Below, piece after piece: positions 36,301 through 46,536 of a stretch of 64,000 bases of DNA. The stretch lies in NCBI GenBank assembly GCA_963969395.1, contig OZ017804.1:1116001-1180000 (forward strand). Direction: 5' to 3'. Every line of letters starts with the position of its first letter. Position 1 is the stretch's first letter. Source of the stretch: Pseudoscleropodium purum (Eukaryota > Streptophyta > Bryopsida > Hypnales > Brachytheciaceae). The position numbers were made by a program, and so were the translations under genes. Under the pieces are notes generated by a model. The model made no database searches. It had not been told where the DNA came from and saw only the letters and a list, made by a program, of their open reading frames with translations.

Positions 36301-39300
36301 TAATGGACTATTCACCAAATTGAGAGAACCTGGGAATAAAGAAAAAAAGAAAGAGAATAGAAGTATAAGAATAAAATTTTCAGGTACGATTCACTAAGTT
36401 AATACACATGACCTAAATCTACTTTAAAAGTGACATTAGATATACTAACGATAAACTACGTTGGCTTATCCACGGATGAACTCCTATACTACTAGTACTT
36501 GACAAAAAGTAAAAGTTAGTGAAAAAGTACCTTACAAACCCCCAAAATAAGATAGAGCTTTTAGCCAAGATTTTAGGGCTACCAAACATCTTATGAGCAA
36601 AAATCAAGGCAATCCACACACTTCTATTCCATCTATATACAAATAGCCCTAATAAATTAGTTGACATTTTTACACATAGCCTCAACTCCATTTACTTCAT
36701 CAATACTCGCATTAAAATCTAATTGCTCAAATAAACCACCTTTAGTTCTACAACTCAACTATTGCAATCTCTCACATTCCTTCCTAAGATACAAAAAGTC
36801 TATGACTACACTAACATATAAAGAAATGAAAAAAAAGGTAAGCTTCTCAATTTAGAGAAGTTAAAAGTGTGTGTCATCTCTATGAGCATAAATAAAAATG
36901 TGTCTTTACTACTCCCTACTTCTACAAAGATAATTGGCCCTCCCCACAATAGACACCATAATAAAAACTAGAAATTCCTTCTAACACATTCCTTGGAAAA
37001 TAATTCCCAAATAATATTGAAAATTGAAAAAATAATCCTAACATCAATATTATCTCATCTAATAAATTCAAGACCAATCCTTCTATTTCAAATGCCCAAA
37101 TCATACATCTTCTCAAATTATTGAATGAACAATACTTGGGACAAGCTTGTAGATAACTATTTTGGCAAAACACAATACCCATTTCTTCTATGTACACTCT
37201 ATAATTTTAAAAGGTAATCAATGCATAGATGCGTGATCTTCTATATTGTATCTAACCAAATATCAGAGACCTTTTTATACAATGACATAATAATTGAGTA
37301 CATAACCCTCCCAAAAATGATATATCAAAGACCACCTTATTCCTTGGAGAATAAAATCCCCCCATGATTATACCTTTGTCATTGCCTTAATTCCATGAAT
37401 TACATTTGTGACATTGTTATAAGGATTCATGATTGGGTCCAAACAAATACAGAGCTTTTGCTATAATATGTCTTATACATAAATTTTTATAACCCTAAAA
37501 TTAAAGTTAATCTTCAACCTCTCCCAATAAATTACCTTATATTCAAACTATTATCCTTCACAAACCCCAATAAATATAGAATTGCTACAATGTACTTTGT
37601 GATCACATAATTTAAATCATATTTGAAAAAATCCCTTCAAATTTTTATAAAGTGTCACTTATCTTGTCATATATTGATATATAAAGTTTTATCATTATCT
37701 AATCTATTATTCAACTATAGTGAATGTATTTCCACTATTGACTTTCTATTATAGTCATGACTTCAAAATTCTTGTTGCATTTTGACCAAAATTTATAGAT
37801 CCAAAGTTCACAATAGCCAAGATTAGGAGATAAGATCACGACAATATCCTAAAAGTTTCAATATCAAGTCATTGATATTCAATAAGATTGAAAATTGCAA
37901 AAAAACCATCTAGGTGGACTTAGACTCATATGCTTAAACAATTTAGATCTAAAACTTGGTATTATAATATATCATCTTGTTAAAAACTCAAATCTAATAT
38001 TTGATATTAGTATAAGACTTGATCCACTTACAATCACAAAAATTCTCACATCAAATTGCCTTCAATAATAAAACAACAACAAGCTTACAATCTTGCATCA
38101 AAATGCATCTCGCACCCTTCAACCAATATAGGCACCATCCCAACTTAAGAGAGAGATAAAGGATCAAATCTCACTTCTAAGTGCCCAATCCACAACCCTC
38201 AACTTTGGTATCTAGTCATTGAAAAACCTTAATACCTCCTAACCCTAATCTAAACTATTAATTAGCTTAATTAACAATCAACAAACTAATAGGAATTCAT
38301 TGATATATCAAACACAATAAGATGTCTATTTTCAACTAATACACGGCCCACATTACAACAATGCTTGCCTATATCTTGATATCACGATTTTTTTTCATTT
38401 TTTATGAGGTTCAAAAGTAGCAATATAAAATGTTATAGTGGTGCTCCACATTTCACCAATCATCCACATATTGGATAGAAATATTACATCAACACAAATC
38501 ACATGTCCATGATTCTATTTTCATCTGCAATGAGGTGATTTCATCTAAGATTTTTTTATCATAAATTGAAGTTTTTCGGTTTAAAACTTCACATTTCATT
38601 GCCATTTTTAGCCAAATTGTTTTTTTTTGGTGCAATTTGGCACTAGAAAGACAAAAAAATATTTGCTTAATATGCTTTGCCTTCAAACAACACCTTCTCA
38701 ATCTAATCTACCAACTACTCCATTACAACAATATAAAATTCAAGTCATCAAATTCCCATATTGCAATGCCAAATTTTTCATGAATCTTATGGCATATAAG
38801 CTAAATATATACCATTCACTTGTTATCAACACTCAAAACCTAAATTGAAATACTAGTGTTAATTATTGCAAGTTCAATATGCCATCTATACACCACTTAC
38901 ACAAAATAGTGAAATTAGGTTGCTCACACTAATTTCTCCACAATCCACATTGTATAAATATTCACTACTACTGTACAATGATGCATTCAATCCAAAGCCA
39001 TGTGTATGATATAGATTTGTAAACCACTTCAAGGCCTTATTCACAAAGTTGCATGTACCTCTATGTGTACAAGCATTTATCCATGAAGTCATTTATTTGA
39101 TGCAAGGCAACCTAATTGGGAAGGCAACCTAATTTCACTATTTTGTGTAGATACTATTATACTAATGAAAGTTAGAAAATAATCAAATACTTTTTAAAAT
39201 GAACAAACTACATTACAAAAAATAATGCTCTTCATGCCACCTCTATCCCAATTCGACGCTCATTGCACCCCTCTTATACAACTTTAATCCTAGAAAGACA

Positions 39301-39455
39301 TTGCGTTTAGAAATGATTCAATTTTGAAGCAATAGATACATTCTTTATTTTGAAAGCAACAAAAAGAGCCATTCATTGGGTGCTATTAGTGTACAACATT
39401 GTTTTAGGATTAATTGATCACCCAATTTTCAAACTATTCTTCTTCCCTTCTCAAA
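36301..39455. other. AT-rich intergenic DNA, no feature seen
   Basis: About 3.1 kb of AT-rich sequence without a recognisable gene, tRNA or clear repeat. The longest frames (about 90 codons at 36419-36691 and 36922-37197, minus) show no domain. Confidence 0.45.
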
Positions 39456-39459
39456 TTAA

Positions 39460-39677
39460 CCCTTGAATGGATTAGTCACCATGGAAATCATCTTGTTTTG
39501 GTATTGTGTGAATTTATGGATTAAAAAGATGTAAAAGCACTTATTGAAAGTCAAACTATTGCAAAAGACATTCCTTTTGCACACAAAATTTGAAGGATGA
39601 ATAGTTGCACTTTCATCTTACATGGAGAGATTCTTTGTCATTCATTGGCCAAAAAATGTCTACCACATTGTTACAGG
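39460..39677 (-). mobile_element. Short (~218-bp) TTAA-flanked element, family C copy 1
   Basis: TTAA at 39456-39459 and 39678-39681, ends CCCTTGAATGG and TTACAGG. It matches 56765 onward in inverse orientation ('gacattttttggccaatgaa', 'tttgactttcaataa'). Non-coding. Confidence 0.65.
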
Positions 39678-39779
39678 TTAAATTCAATAATGTAATCTCC
39701 TTCATTACATAAATATTTAGGTAGGTATCACTTGAAGCAACTTTTCAGAACCCAATGTGAGACCATAAATAGTTAGACT

Positions 39780-40240
39780 CTTTTTTTTTTGAATAAATGG
39801 AAGAGTAATGGTATTAAAAAAACACATTACACAACAACCAAGTGTGACGGTTGGACAATGAAGAGAAACAAGCATAGACTAAAAAAGAACAAAATGAAAC
39901 TAAGTAAAAATAATAGGAAGAGGGTTGTTAATGTTCCAAATAACATGATCTCCATCTCTAAAGGCAAGAATAAGTGAGTGGATCCTAATATTATTGAAAT
40001 TTTGCCAAATGTCATTGGATTGAAGACACCAAGTTTGCCTTTAGTTGCACTTGCACTACTGGAGTCTAAAAGAGTGTTCCATAATGTTCTCTAAATAAAA
40101 TCACGGGTTTGTGAATGATGATTAAAGACCATACTATTCCTAGAAATCCATAGTCCACAAAAGAGAGCCACAAAGGAGGATCCAGATTGTTTTTAAGGCA
40201 ATGAAAATGTCTAGTGATGGTAGTTCTGAAAACACACTAA
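39780..40240 (-). pseudogene. Non-LTR (LINE) retrotransposon 3' end, decayed
   Basis: On the minus strand the sequence ends in an A run (T run at 39781-39790 on the plus strand). Before it, a frame with stops reads FVALFCGLWISRNSMVFN, which resembles the 'LW..W..RN..VF' segment that follows the zinc-knuckle region at the C-terminus of plant LINE reverse transcriptases. The 5' body is missing, as is usual for LINE insertions. The family is inferred from this one motif plus the tail. Confidence 0.5.
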
Positions 40241-40382
40241 GTGAAGTTGAATCTAACAAGGGGATTATATTTGGAGTGTTTCTTAAGGGATGGTGAAGAA
40301 TGGATTGGGCATACTCCAAATCCCTTGGGCTTGTGAAGATAAGAAAAACTAGTGGTGAAGAGTTTCATTTGTCCATAAATTG

Positions 40383-40621
40383 TAACAATTATACATGATG
40401 TCAATGCTGGGATTAATTTGGGCTCTCCATGAGTAGACAACAACATCATTATGCCATACTGATCGCAACAATTACATGTAATGTTGATGCCGAGATTAAT
40501 TTGGGTTCTCCATGAATGGACGGCAGTATCATTATGCCATACTGATCGCAACAATTATACGTGATGTTGATGCCGAGATTAATTCATGCTCTATACGAGT
40601 GGATGGTTATGCCATACTGAC
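40383..40621 (+). repeat. Three-unit tandem repeat, period 83 bp
   Basis: Units start near 40383, 40466 and 40549 with 'caacaatta(ta)c(a/g)tgatgt'. Each continues through 'gattaattt(g)gg' and 'ttatgccatactgatcg'; the third is shortened to about 72 bp. The three are roughly 85% alike by eye. Confidence 0.8.
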
Positions 40622-40689
40622 CACATAAATGTTGCCTCTTTCAATAGCTAAGCTCTTCATATCCGCCAACAACCCAACAACAACTTAGA

Positions 40690-41423
40690 GTGGTTGAAGT
40701 TATCTCCCTCTTGGCTCCACCCTAATTTGCTATTTTCGAGAAGTCACAGGATGGGTCCACTGCTTACCCCATGTGTAGGGCCGGCTACGGGGGAATGGTC
40801 GGCGAAGGGGTCGCGTCCCAAACTCCCAATGTATGCCCCCAAGAGGGCCTCCTTTCCCCTGTTTGTTCCCTTCTCTGTTCATCATCTCCCTTGCTGCTCT
40901 CACTCAGGAACTGATCACCGGTCATCGAAGGAAGCTCGCCACATCAAACCCTAATTCAGGAGCCCTCTAGCGCAAAACCCCGCTTGCAAGAAGTTTTCTG
41001 CACCCTATCGATCAGCAGCACCGAAACGAATGAATCCATCAAGCTGTGGAATCTGCAAGCGCACCTGCGACGCTCCATGTCCCTCATTAGCAGATAGAAT
41101 ATTGGGTGCAGAAGCGCGACGCCTCCTGGTCCTATCTCTCATCGTGCGTCCCTTCTTCTCTCTTGCGTGTGTTGGGCACGAGAACCTTTTTGTTCTCAAC
41201 TAGCTTTGAGCCATGAATCTCTGACTTCTCTTAGACTGGGGGGAACTTTTCTGTTTAGTCTGCTTATTGGTAGAAGGGACCCTAATTCAAGAGAGGAAGT
41301 ACTTACGGTGCAGACTCCTTCTACTGGCCTTCAATTACTGCCTGGATGACCTTGGAATTCAACCCATGCACTTGCTGAGAGTCGCCGCAGCAACAGGGGA
41401 GTACAGGTTCGCATGTGGGCGCA
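40690..41423 (+). promoter_or_regulatory. Promoter and 5' leader region of the SUVH-like gene
   Basis: GC rises sharply at about 40690 from repeat DNA to a gene-like level. A telo-box (AAACCCTAA) lies at 40946-40954, and CT-rich tracts ('cttcttctctcttgcg') occur around 41150. No upstream coding exon is evident, though a 5'-UTR intron cannot be excluded. Confidence 0.5.
40946..40954 (+). promoter_or_regulatory. Telo-box AAACCCTAA upstream of the SUVH-like gene
   Basis: Exact telo-box about 470 bp upstream of the SUVH-like start codon in the GC-rich leader region. Binding by TRB-type factors is known for this motif; function here is inferred. Confidence 0.4.
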
Positions 41424-43256
41424 ATGGAAACGAACGAACCCATCGCGCATCGAGACTTCCCTCCCGGATGCGCTCCTGTCCCGCCATTGCAGAGGCCAGT
41501 GCTACTGCAGCAGCAGCAACAGCAACAGCAGGGGCCAGTGCAGCTGCAGCTATTGCCTGTGGTTCCGGTGACGGGTCGCAGGAGCAGGTCTCCACGCCCC
41601 TACATTGAGGGTCGAATCCCACGGACGCTAACAGTCCCGAGGCCTTCAATAGATATGGTGTGGACCTTCGTCGTCGATCCCGCTGATTCCCCTGAGGAGC
41701 TTTACAGCAAGCGACGGAAGCGGTACGCGGCTCTCTTGCGCTACTACCAGCAAATGCACGAGTGCGGCGAATTGACGGGCAGATCCAGGCCCGATCTGGA
41801 AGCTGCGAAAAAAATGCAGGAGGACAAGCAGCACTCTGAGTGGAGAGGACTAGGGCACGTTCCCGGAAGCGTGGTGGGGGATTTCTTCTATTACAGGTCG
41901 GAGCTGTACATTTTGGGCTTACACCGCGCTGTGCAAGCCGGGATTGCGTACACCAATGTAGATGGGGAGAAAATTGGGTGCAGCGTTGTGGCGTCTGGGG
42001 GATACGAAGATGACAAGGACGAAGGTGAGACGTTTTTCTACTCTGGACATGGTGGGTGTGATAAAAGCAGTAAGCGGCAGGTGCGTGATCAGGTGGCCGA
42101 AGGAGGAAACCTTGCCCTCCAGAACAGCTGCCACAAGGTGCGTCCGGTGCGCGTGATCCGAGGTCACTCGGATATTGCTACCATTCAAAGCCCTTCGAAG
42201 CGAATTTACTCGTATGATGGACTGTATAACGTCGTACAAGAAGGCTCCATTCTGGGAAATGCCGGCTTCAAGGTGTTTCAATTCAAGCTTGAGCGTCTGC
42301 CTGGTCAAACGGAGTTAGGGTCTAGATTGGTCTCGTTTGTGGGCAAATTGAACAAGGCGCCGTCGGAACGGACTGGGTTGTTGGTAGCAGACATCTCGAA
42401 TGGGAGGGAGCCTATACCTGTTGGGGTGGTCAATACTGTGGATAACTCAAGCCTTCCGTCTTCGTTTCAGTACACCACCACGTTGATGTATTATAGAGGA
42501 ATCGCATTGCCGTCCCATCCCTCTTCGGAATGCTCGTGCATTGAACCTTTTCCGTGTCACACTGTGGGCCATAGTTGCTCCTGCATTGCGAAGAACGCGG
42601 GTCGGATGATGCCCTACAATCAGTATGGGCTCTTGATTCGCGCTGTGCCCGCTGTGTACGAGTGCGGCCGTAAGTGCCGGTGTCCCCCGGACTGTCACAG
42701 CCGCGTGTGTCAGAAAGGGCTGCGTTACCGGCTTGAGATTTTCAAAACTGAGAACAAAGGCTGGGGGGTAAGGTCGTGGGATTTTATTCCTTCGGGCGGA
42801 TTCGTGTGCGAGTACACGGGCGAAGTCATGGACACAACAACTGCGGATGAGCAGGACAACGATGAATATCTGTTCAACCTTGATATGAAGCAGGGTAATG
42901 AAGCACGCTGGGGTGACAAATTAACTGACATCTTCTCGGATGTGCCCTCGACCGGGCCGGATGCACTTGCTCTGGATAAACCAAAGTATGTCATTGATGC
43001 CAGCAAATTTGGTGGTGTCGCACGGTTTATTAACCACAGTTGTAAGCCAAACCTTTTTGTGCAGTGTGTTCTTTATGATGACTGTGATCTTGATATCCCG
43101 CACGTGATGCTCTTTGCTGGTCGTGAGATTAGGCCGTTTCAGGAACTAACTTACGATTACGGGTATGCTCTAGACTCTGTCTTTGATGCGAATGGAAATC
43201 CAAAGCAGAAGGCTTGCCACTGCGATGCACGAAATTGTCGAAGGAGGATGTATTAG
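41424..43256 (+). CDS. SUVH-type SRA-SET histone H3K9 methyltransferase, intronless
   Basis: 610 residues from the ATG at 41424; the frame also opens nine bases earlier at a GTG. Order: a short Pro/Gln-rich N-terminus with a Gln run (about 29-36), an SRA/YDG domain (about 144-290, with GHVPGSVVGDFF, GLHRAVQAGIAY and SYDGLYNV), a pre-SET zinc cluster (about 369-430: CSC, CSC, YECGRKCRCPPDC), a SET domain (about 438-580: GWGVRSWDFIPSG, FINHSCKPN, ELTYDYGYA) and a post-SET CHCDARNCRRRMY. All zinc and cofactor motifs are present, so it should be active. Known SUVH proteins bind methylated DNA through SRA and deposit H3K9me2, which sustains non-CG methylation and transposon silencing. The C-terminus resembles the SUVH4/KYP group. 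Lack of introns is common in the SUVH1/3 group, so the exact orthologue is open. Confidence 0.93.
   Translation: METNEPIAHRDFPPGCAPVPPLQRPVLLQQQQQQQQGPVQLQLLPVVPVTGRRSRSPRPYIEGRIPRTLTVPRPSIDMVWTFVVDPADSPEELYSKRRKRYAALLRYYQQMHECGELTGRSRPDLEAAKKMQEDKQHSEWRGLGHVPGSVVGDFFYYRSELYILGLHRAVQAGIAYTNVDGEKIGCSVVASGGYEDDKDEGETFFYSGHGGCDKSSKRQVRDQVAEGGNLALQNSCHKVRPVRVIRGHSDIATIQSPSKRIYSYDGLYNVVQEGSILGNAGFKVFQFKLERLPGQTELGSRLVSFVGKLNKAPSERTGLLVADISNGREPIPVGVVNTVDNSSLPSSFQYTTTLMYYRGIALPSHPSSECSCIEPFPCHTVGHSCSCIAKNAGRMMPYNQYGLLIRAVPAVYECGRKCRCPPDCHSRVCQKGLRYRLEIFKTENKGWGVRSWDFIPSGGFVCEYTGEVMDTTTADEQDNDEYLFNLDMKQGNEARWGDKLTDIFSDVPSTGPDALALDKPKYVIDASKFGGVARFINHSCKPNLFVQCVLYDDCDLDIPHVMLFAGREIRPFQELTYDYGYALDSVFDANGNPKQKACHCDARNCRRRMY
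41510..41540 (+). repeat. (CAG/CAA)n tract coding for polyglutamine
   Basis: Interrupted CAG/CAA repeat in frame in the N-terminus of the SUVH-like protein, giving eight glutamines. Such tracts vary in length between alleles. It also creates the alanine-rich shadow frame on the minus strand. Confidence 0.75.
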
Positions 43257-43800
43257 ATTTTTGAAAGCTGTACAAATGTACAAGCAATGGAGTACAGACT
43301 GTAGTTCACCTTCAGACGGCCTTGTACTGAAAGGCGACCCGGTAATAACCATGGTCCAGCCATGGTGTTTCTGTATGTACTTGTAGTTGCACCTCCAATT
43401 TTCCAAATTGATAGGAGTTGAACCCTCATGATTCTGGACTTGAGATATCTGATTAAGAGAATCTCTTTCTAGGAGGTAGTTGCAAGGTCTTCTGTTTTTA
43501 CGGTAGTGGAACTCCCACAAAGACATTTTGAAGTGGGCTGGAGTTGATGAGGTAGTCGAAGTGGCTACTTATTCATGTCAGTTGTCATGAACTCGGAACA
43601 GGTATCAATGGAATTTACTCAACAAAATTAGCTCGTGAAGGACTATTTCCAACAAATCTTGTTCCCTCAACTTGTTCGAGGTTTGTGGCATTCTTGTATC
43701 TTGCAATATTTTTATTTTATCTAATTGCATTGTTTTGATATTCATGCATTCACCCTTTGGGAGAGAAGACATGTTCATTATCTTGCAGCCTAATAGGCAC
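43257..43800. other. 3' flank of the SUVH-like gene
   Basis: Directly follows the stop codon and is probably 3' UTR for a few hundred bases. A 118-codon frame on the minus strand (43170-43526) overlaps the coding end and has no domain. Confidence 0.4.
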
Positions 43801-43816
43801 CCATTGATAGTAAGGG

Positions 43817-43963
43817 AAACTATCCCATTTGAGACCAAATGGAGCAAGCCTATTGTAAGTTGAGTTATGTTAGTGGTGTATTTTCAAGTTCTAAAATGTA
43901 CACCTCTAATTTAATTCAGTCCACAATGGGCTTGCTCCCATTTGGTCTCTAATGGGGTAGTTT
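43817..43963. repeat. Inverted repeat with about 40-bp arms (hairpin or MITE)
   Basis: The left arm, 43817-43856 (AAACTATCCCATTTGAGACC...), and the right arm, 43923-43963 (ending ...GGTCTCTAATGGGGTAGTTT), are near-perfect inverse copies about 66 bp apart. The RNA could form a long hairpin. The 147-bp size fits a small MITE; no clear target duplication was seen. Confidence 0.75.
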
Positions 43964-44397
43964 GCTTGATAGGATCTCCATTGTTGTAGCCTAATTACTT
44001 GAATCATTACATGTAGCTCTCCATTCATGGCATTTGGATATATCCTTGCTCTTTGTGCAATTTAGTATGTCATTCACATGATGGCTGAATTGGAATCTCA
44101 ATCCACCATCTATGTTGTAAGTTTTTGCTTGAAGTAAATGATTCAATTTGTAAATTTGTTTGCCACTAGTTTTCATGTCTTTTCTTGGTTGATTGTGTTT
44201 ATAAATGCCGTTTGTTTGTTACCTTGATTCAACTTTTGCTTCAAAGGCTAAACCTTGACATAACAAATTGTAGTAGCATTAAATTTTAAGGAGTTGAATA
44301 TGTTGTAATTTGATTTGATTGCATTCAATTAGTTGTCATTTTTTTTTGTTGACTATATCTTGTACTGTACATGAGAGGTAATTCAAGGAATACTTAA
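43964..44397. other. AT-rich intergenic DNA, no feature seen
   Basis: Sequence between the hairpin and the short TTAA element; no domain-bearing frame. Confidence 0.4.
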
Positions 44398-44619
44398 CTT
44401 GTAATACGTCAATCTTTTTTTGAATTTTTGCACATTTTTGTTTATATCTTTGCACAAAAATATTAGCTATCATAATTTCATGAAATTGATCATTAAAGAA
44501 GGTTGTCTCCTCAAGATTCAAATGTTACATAGGATGAATGAGAAAGTTAGTTGGACTAAATAGTGCTTGTAAGCCCTTTGTTCATTGTTCAAATATATGG
44601 ACATTAAAGTGCTTAAGGG
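44398..44619 (+). mobile_element. Short (~222-bp) TTAA-flanked element, family B copy 2
   Basis: TTAA at 44394-44397 and 44620-44623; the right end GTGCTTAAGGG is intact. Matches 27562-27780 through most of its length in the same orientation. Non-coding. Confidence 0.7.
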
Positions 44620-44623
44620 TTAA

Positions 44624-45365
44624 AAGAAGGGGATATTAATTGGGAGGTATGTACTAGTTACTTTTTGTTTTGTTAATTGATTAGACCAATCACATATAGG
44701 TGGAGTGAGCTTTTGTTTTTGATTGGAAATTTAATAAAATGGTCAAATTTTTTACTTCAATTATAAATTTTAGACCCAAGATAAACATGTTTGAAGCAAA
44801 GAGGACCATGTCAAAGATTTTACAAGGGATTGTTATAATGGGTTGGCATAAATGAAGAGTATGGTTAGTTAAGGTACTACAATTAATTTTTAGAGTTTGT
44901 ACTTTAAGGGGTAGTGAGAGGTAGAGAGAGAAAGTTGTATGGATGGATTTTAATTCAAGTAAAGTAAAGGTAGTATTACTTGGTTGTTTTCTACTTCACA
45001 TTTGTAAAGCAAAATGTACATGGCAAATTTGTTGACAAGGTTATTTATGTGCATTTGGAAAAAATTTGATTTTGAGAGAATTTTGAATGTGTAATTTGGG
45101 AATATTTAAATCTTGCATGAGTTGCTCATGATTTATTGGAATTTTATTACATTTCACTTTTCTTGAATGTGGACAAAGAAGTGACAATCCAATTTAAAAG
45201 GAGGGAATTGAGACCTCATACATCACTACAACTTGATCAATATGTTGGTCTCTTGAATTCAAGTTTGTAGTATTGCTATAAAGACTAGTATATTTAATTT
45301 CTTTTCCAAAAATCTATGATGTATAGAGTATATATGGATTCATCAAAATGTGAGGTTGAATTCTT
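44624..45365. other. AT-rich intergenic DNA, no feature seen
   Basis: About 740 bp without a recognisable gene or repeat. Confidence 0.4.
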
Positions 45366-45626
45366 AAGCAAATTTAAAGAGAGACAATTGTGGAGAAATG
45401 CGAAGTATAATTCCATGAATATAGGTTGATTCCAACTTTTAAGGATTACTTGAATTTTTAAGCAAATTTAAAGAGAGAAAATTGGATAAAATTGCTAAGC
45501 TTGATTCTATGGATATAGGTTGATTCCAATTTTTAGAAATTACCTAAAATTTTAAGCAAATTTAAAGAGAAAATTGGGTAGAAATGCAAAGCTTGATTCC
45601 ATGGATTGATAGAGGTTGATTCCAAG
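45366..45626 (+). repeat. Three-unit tandem repeat, period 94 bp
   Basis: Units start at 45366, 45460 and 45554 with 'aagcaaatttaaagaga'. Each continues through 'aagcttgattc(c/t)atgga' and 'aggttgattccaa'; the third is shortened. Confidence 0.8.
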
Positions 45627-46536
45627 CTAGTGTTTTTAAAATTGGCTAAATTGCACCAAAAATTCTAGGGAGCTAAATGTCCATAATGGAAAAAAAAATT
45701 GGAAATGGGAATTTGAGCCAAATTTTCAATGATTTATAGTCCTCGTTGATAGAAGTTCAAAATGGATGAAATTTTTTAAGCATTTGTCTGCTCTACTAAC
45801 AAGTCACCAGCACCCTAGCGCGGTCTGGATCGTTCAACGGGGAGCTTGGCAGTGACATCGTGACGTCCATTTCATGTCATCTTTTTTCTCCAGCTCCTCC
45901 TCCTACTTGTTTTCTGTTGCCTAATCATTGCTACTCTTAAACCCTGTTTGGCAAGCGTTAATGGAGTATTAGGTTACTTAAGCGAGTTCCCGGCGCATTA
46001 GCATGTTGATGGAGATTAGTAGGATTTGCCTTCAATGCGTGTTGTCAATTCACCATCCTTGTGATTCTCCACTTGGCGTTATGATTGTTTTTTGAATTTT
46101 GCATGGCGGTATATTCTATGAGTTTGTGCCAATTGTTGTTTCCAAATTCCAGTGAGCCACTTCGAGGCTATTGTGAAATTCTTGGAGGCATGCATTGTCT
46201 CCCTTGCATTCACTGCAATTGGGAAATTGGTTTTTGAGAAATGGGAGAAACTAGGATTTGGAAAATGCAAGAACTTGGCAATAGCACGGCACATGAATTT
46301 TGGAGTTTTGATTGTTGCTGTACCTTGATAATTTAATGTCGGCCCCTCTCGGTTACTTGCACCTATTGTTGTTGCTCTTGCTCTTTCAATGTTGATCGCT
46401 CTAGTCTTGCGTTGTTCTTACGTTGTACTTGATCTATGCTTACTAGTGCATTGCTGATCTACACTTCATGAGTTTTGCAACCTGCACTTGCTTGTTTTTG
46501 AGTATTACTTCCTTCATCGTTGCATGTGTAGGTTCC
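45627..46536. other. Spacer before the hAT relic
   Basis: Composition becomes more GC-rich from about 45800. This could be the 5' end of the hAT element, but I found no convincing terminal repeat or 8-bp target duplication. Confidence 0.35.

Noticed and set aside
41359..41649. Alanine-rich 96-codon frame on the minus strand
   Set aside because: Shadow of the CAG/CAA polyglutamine tract of the SUVH-like gene.
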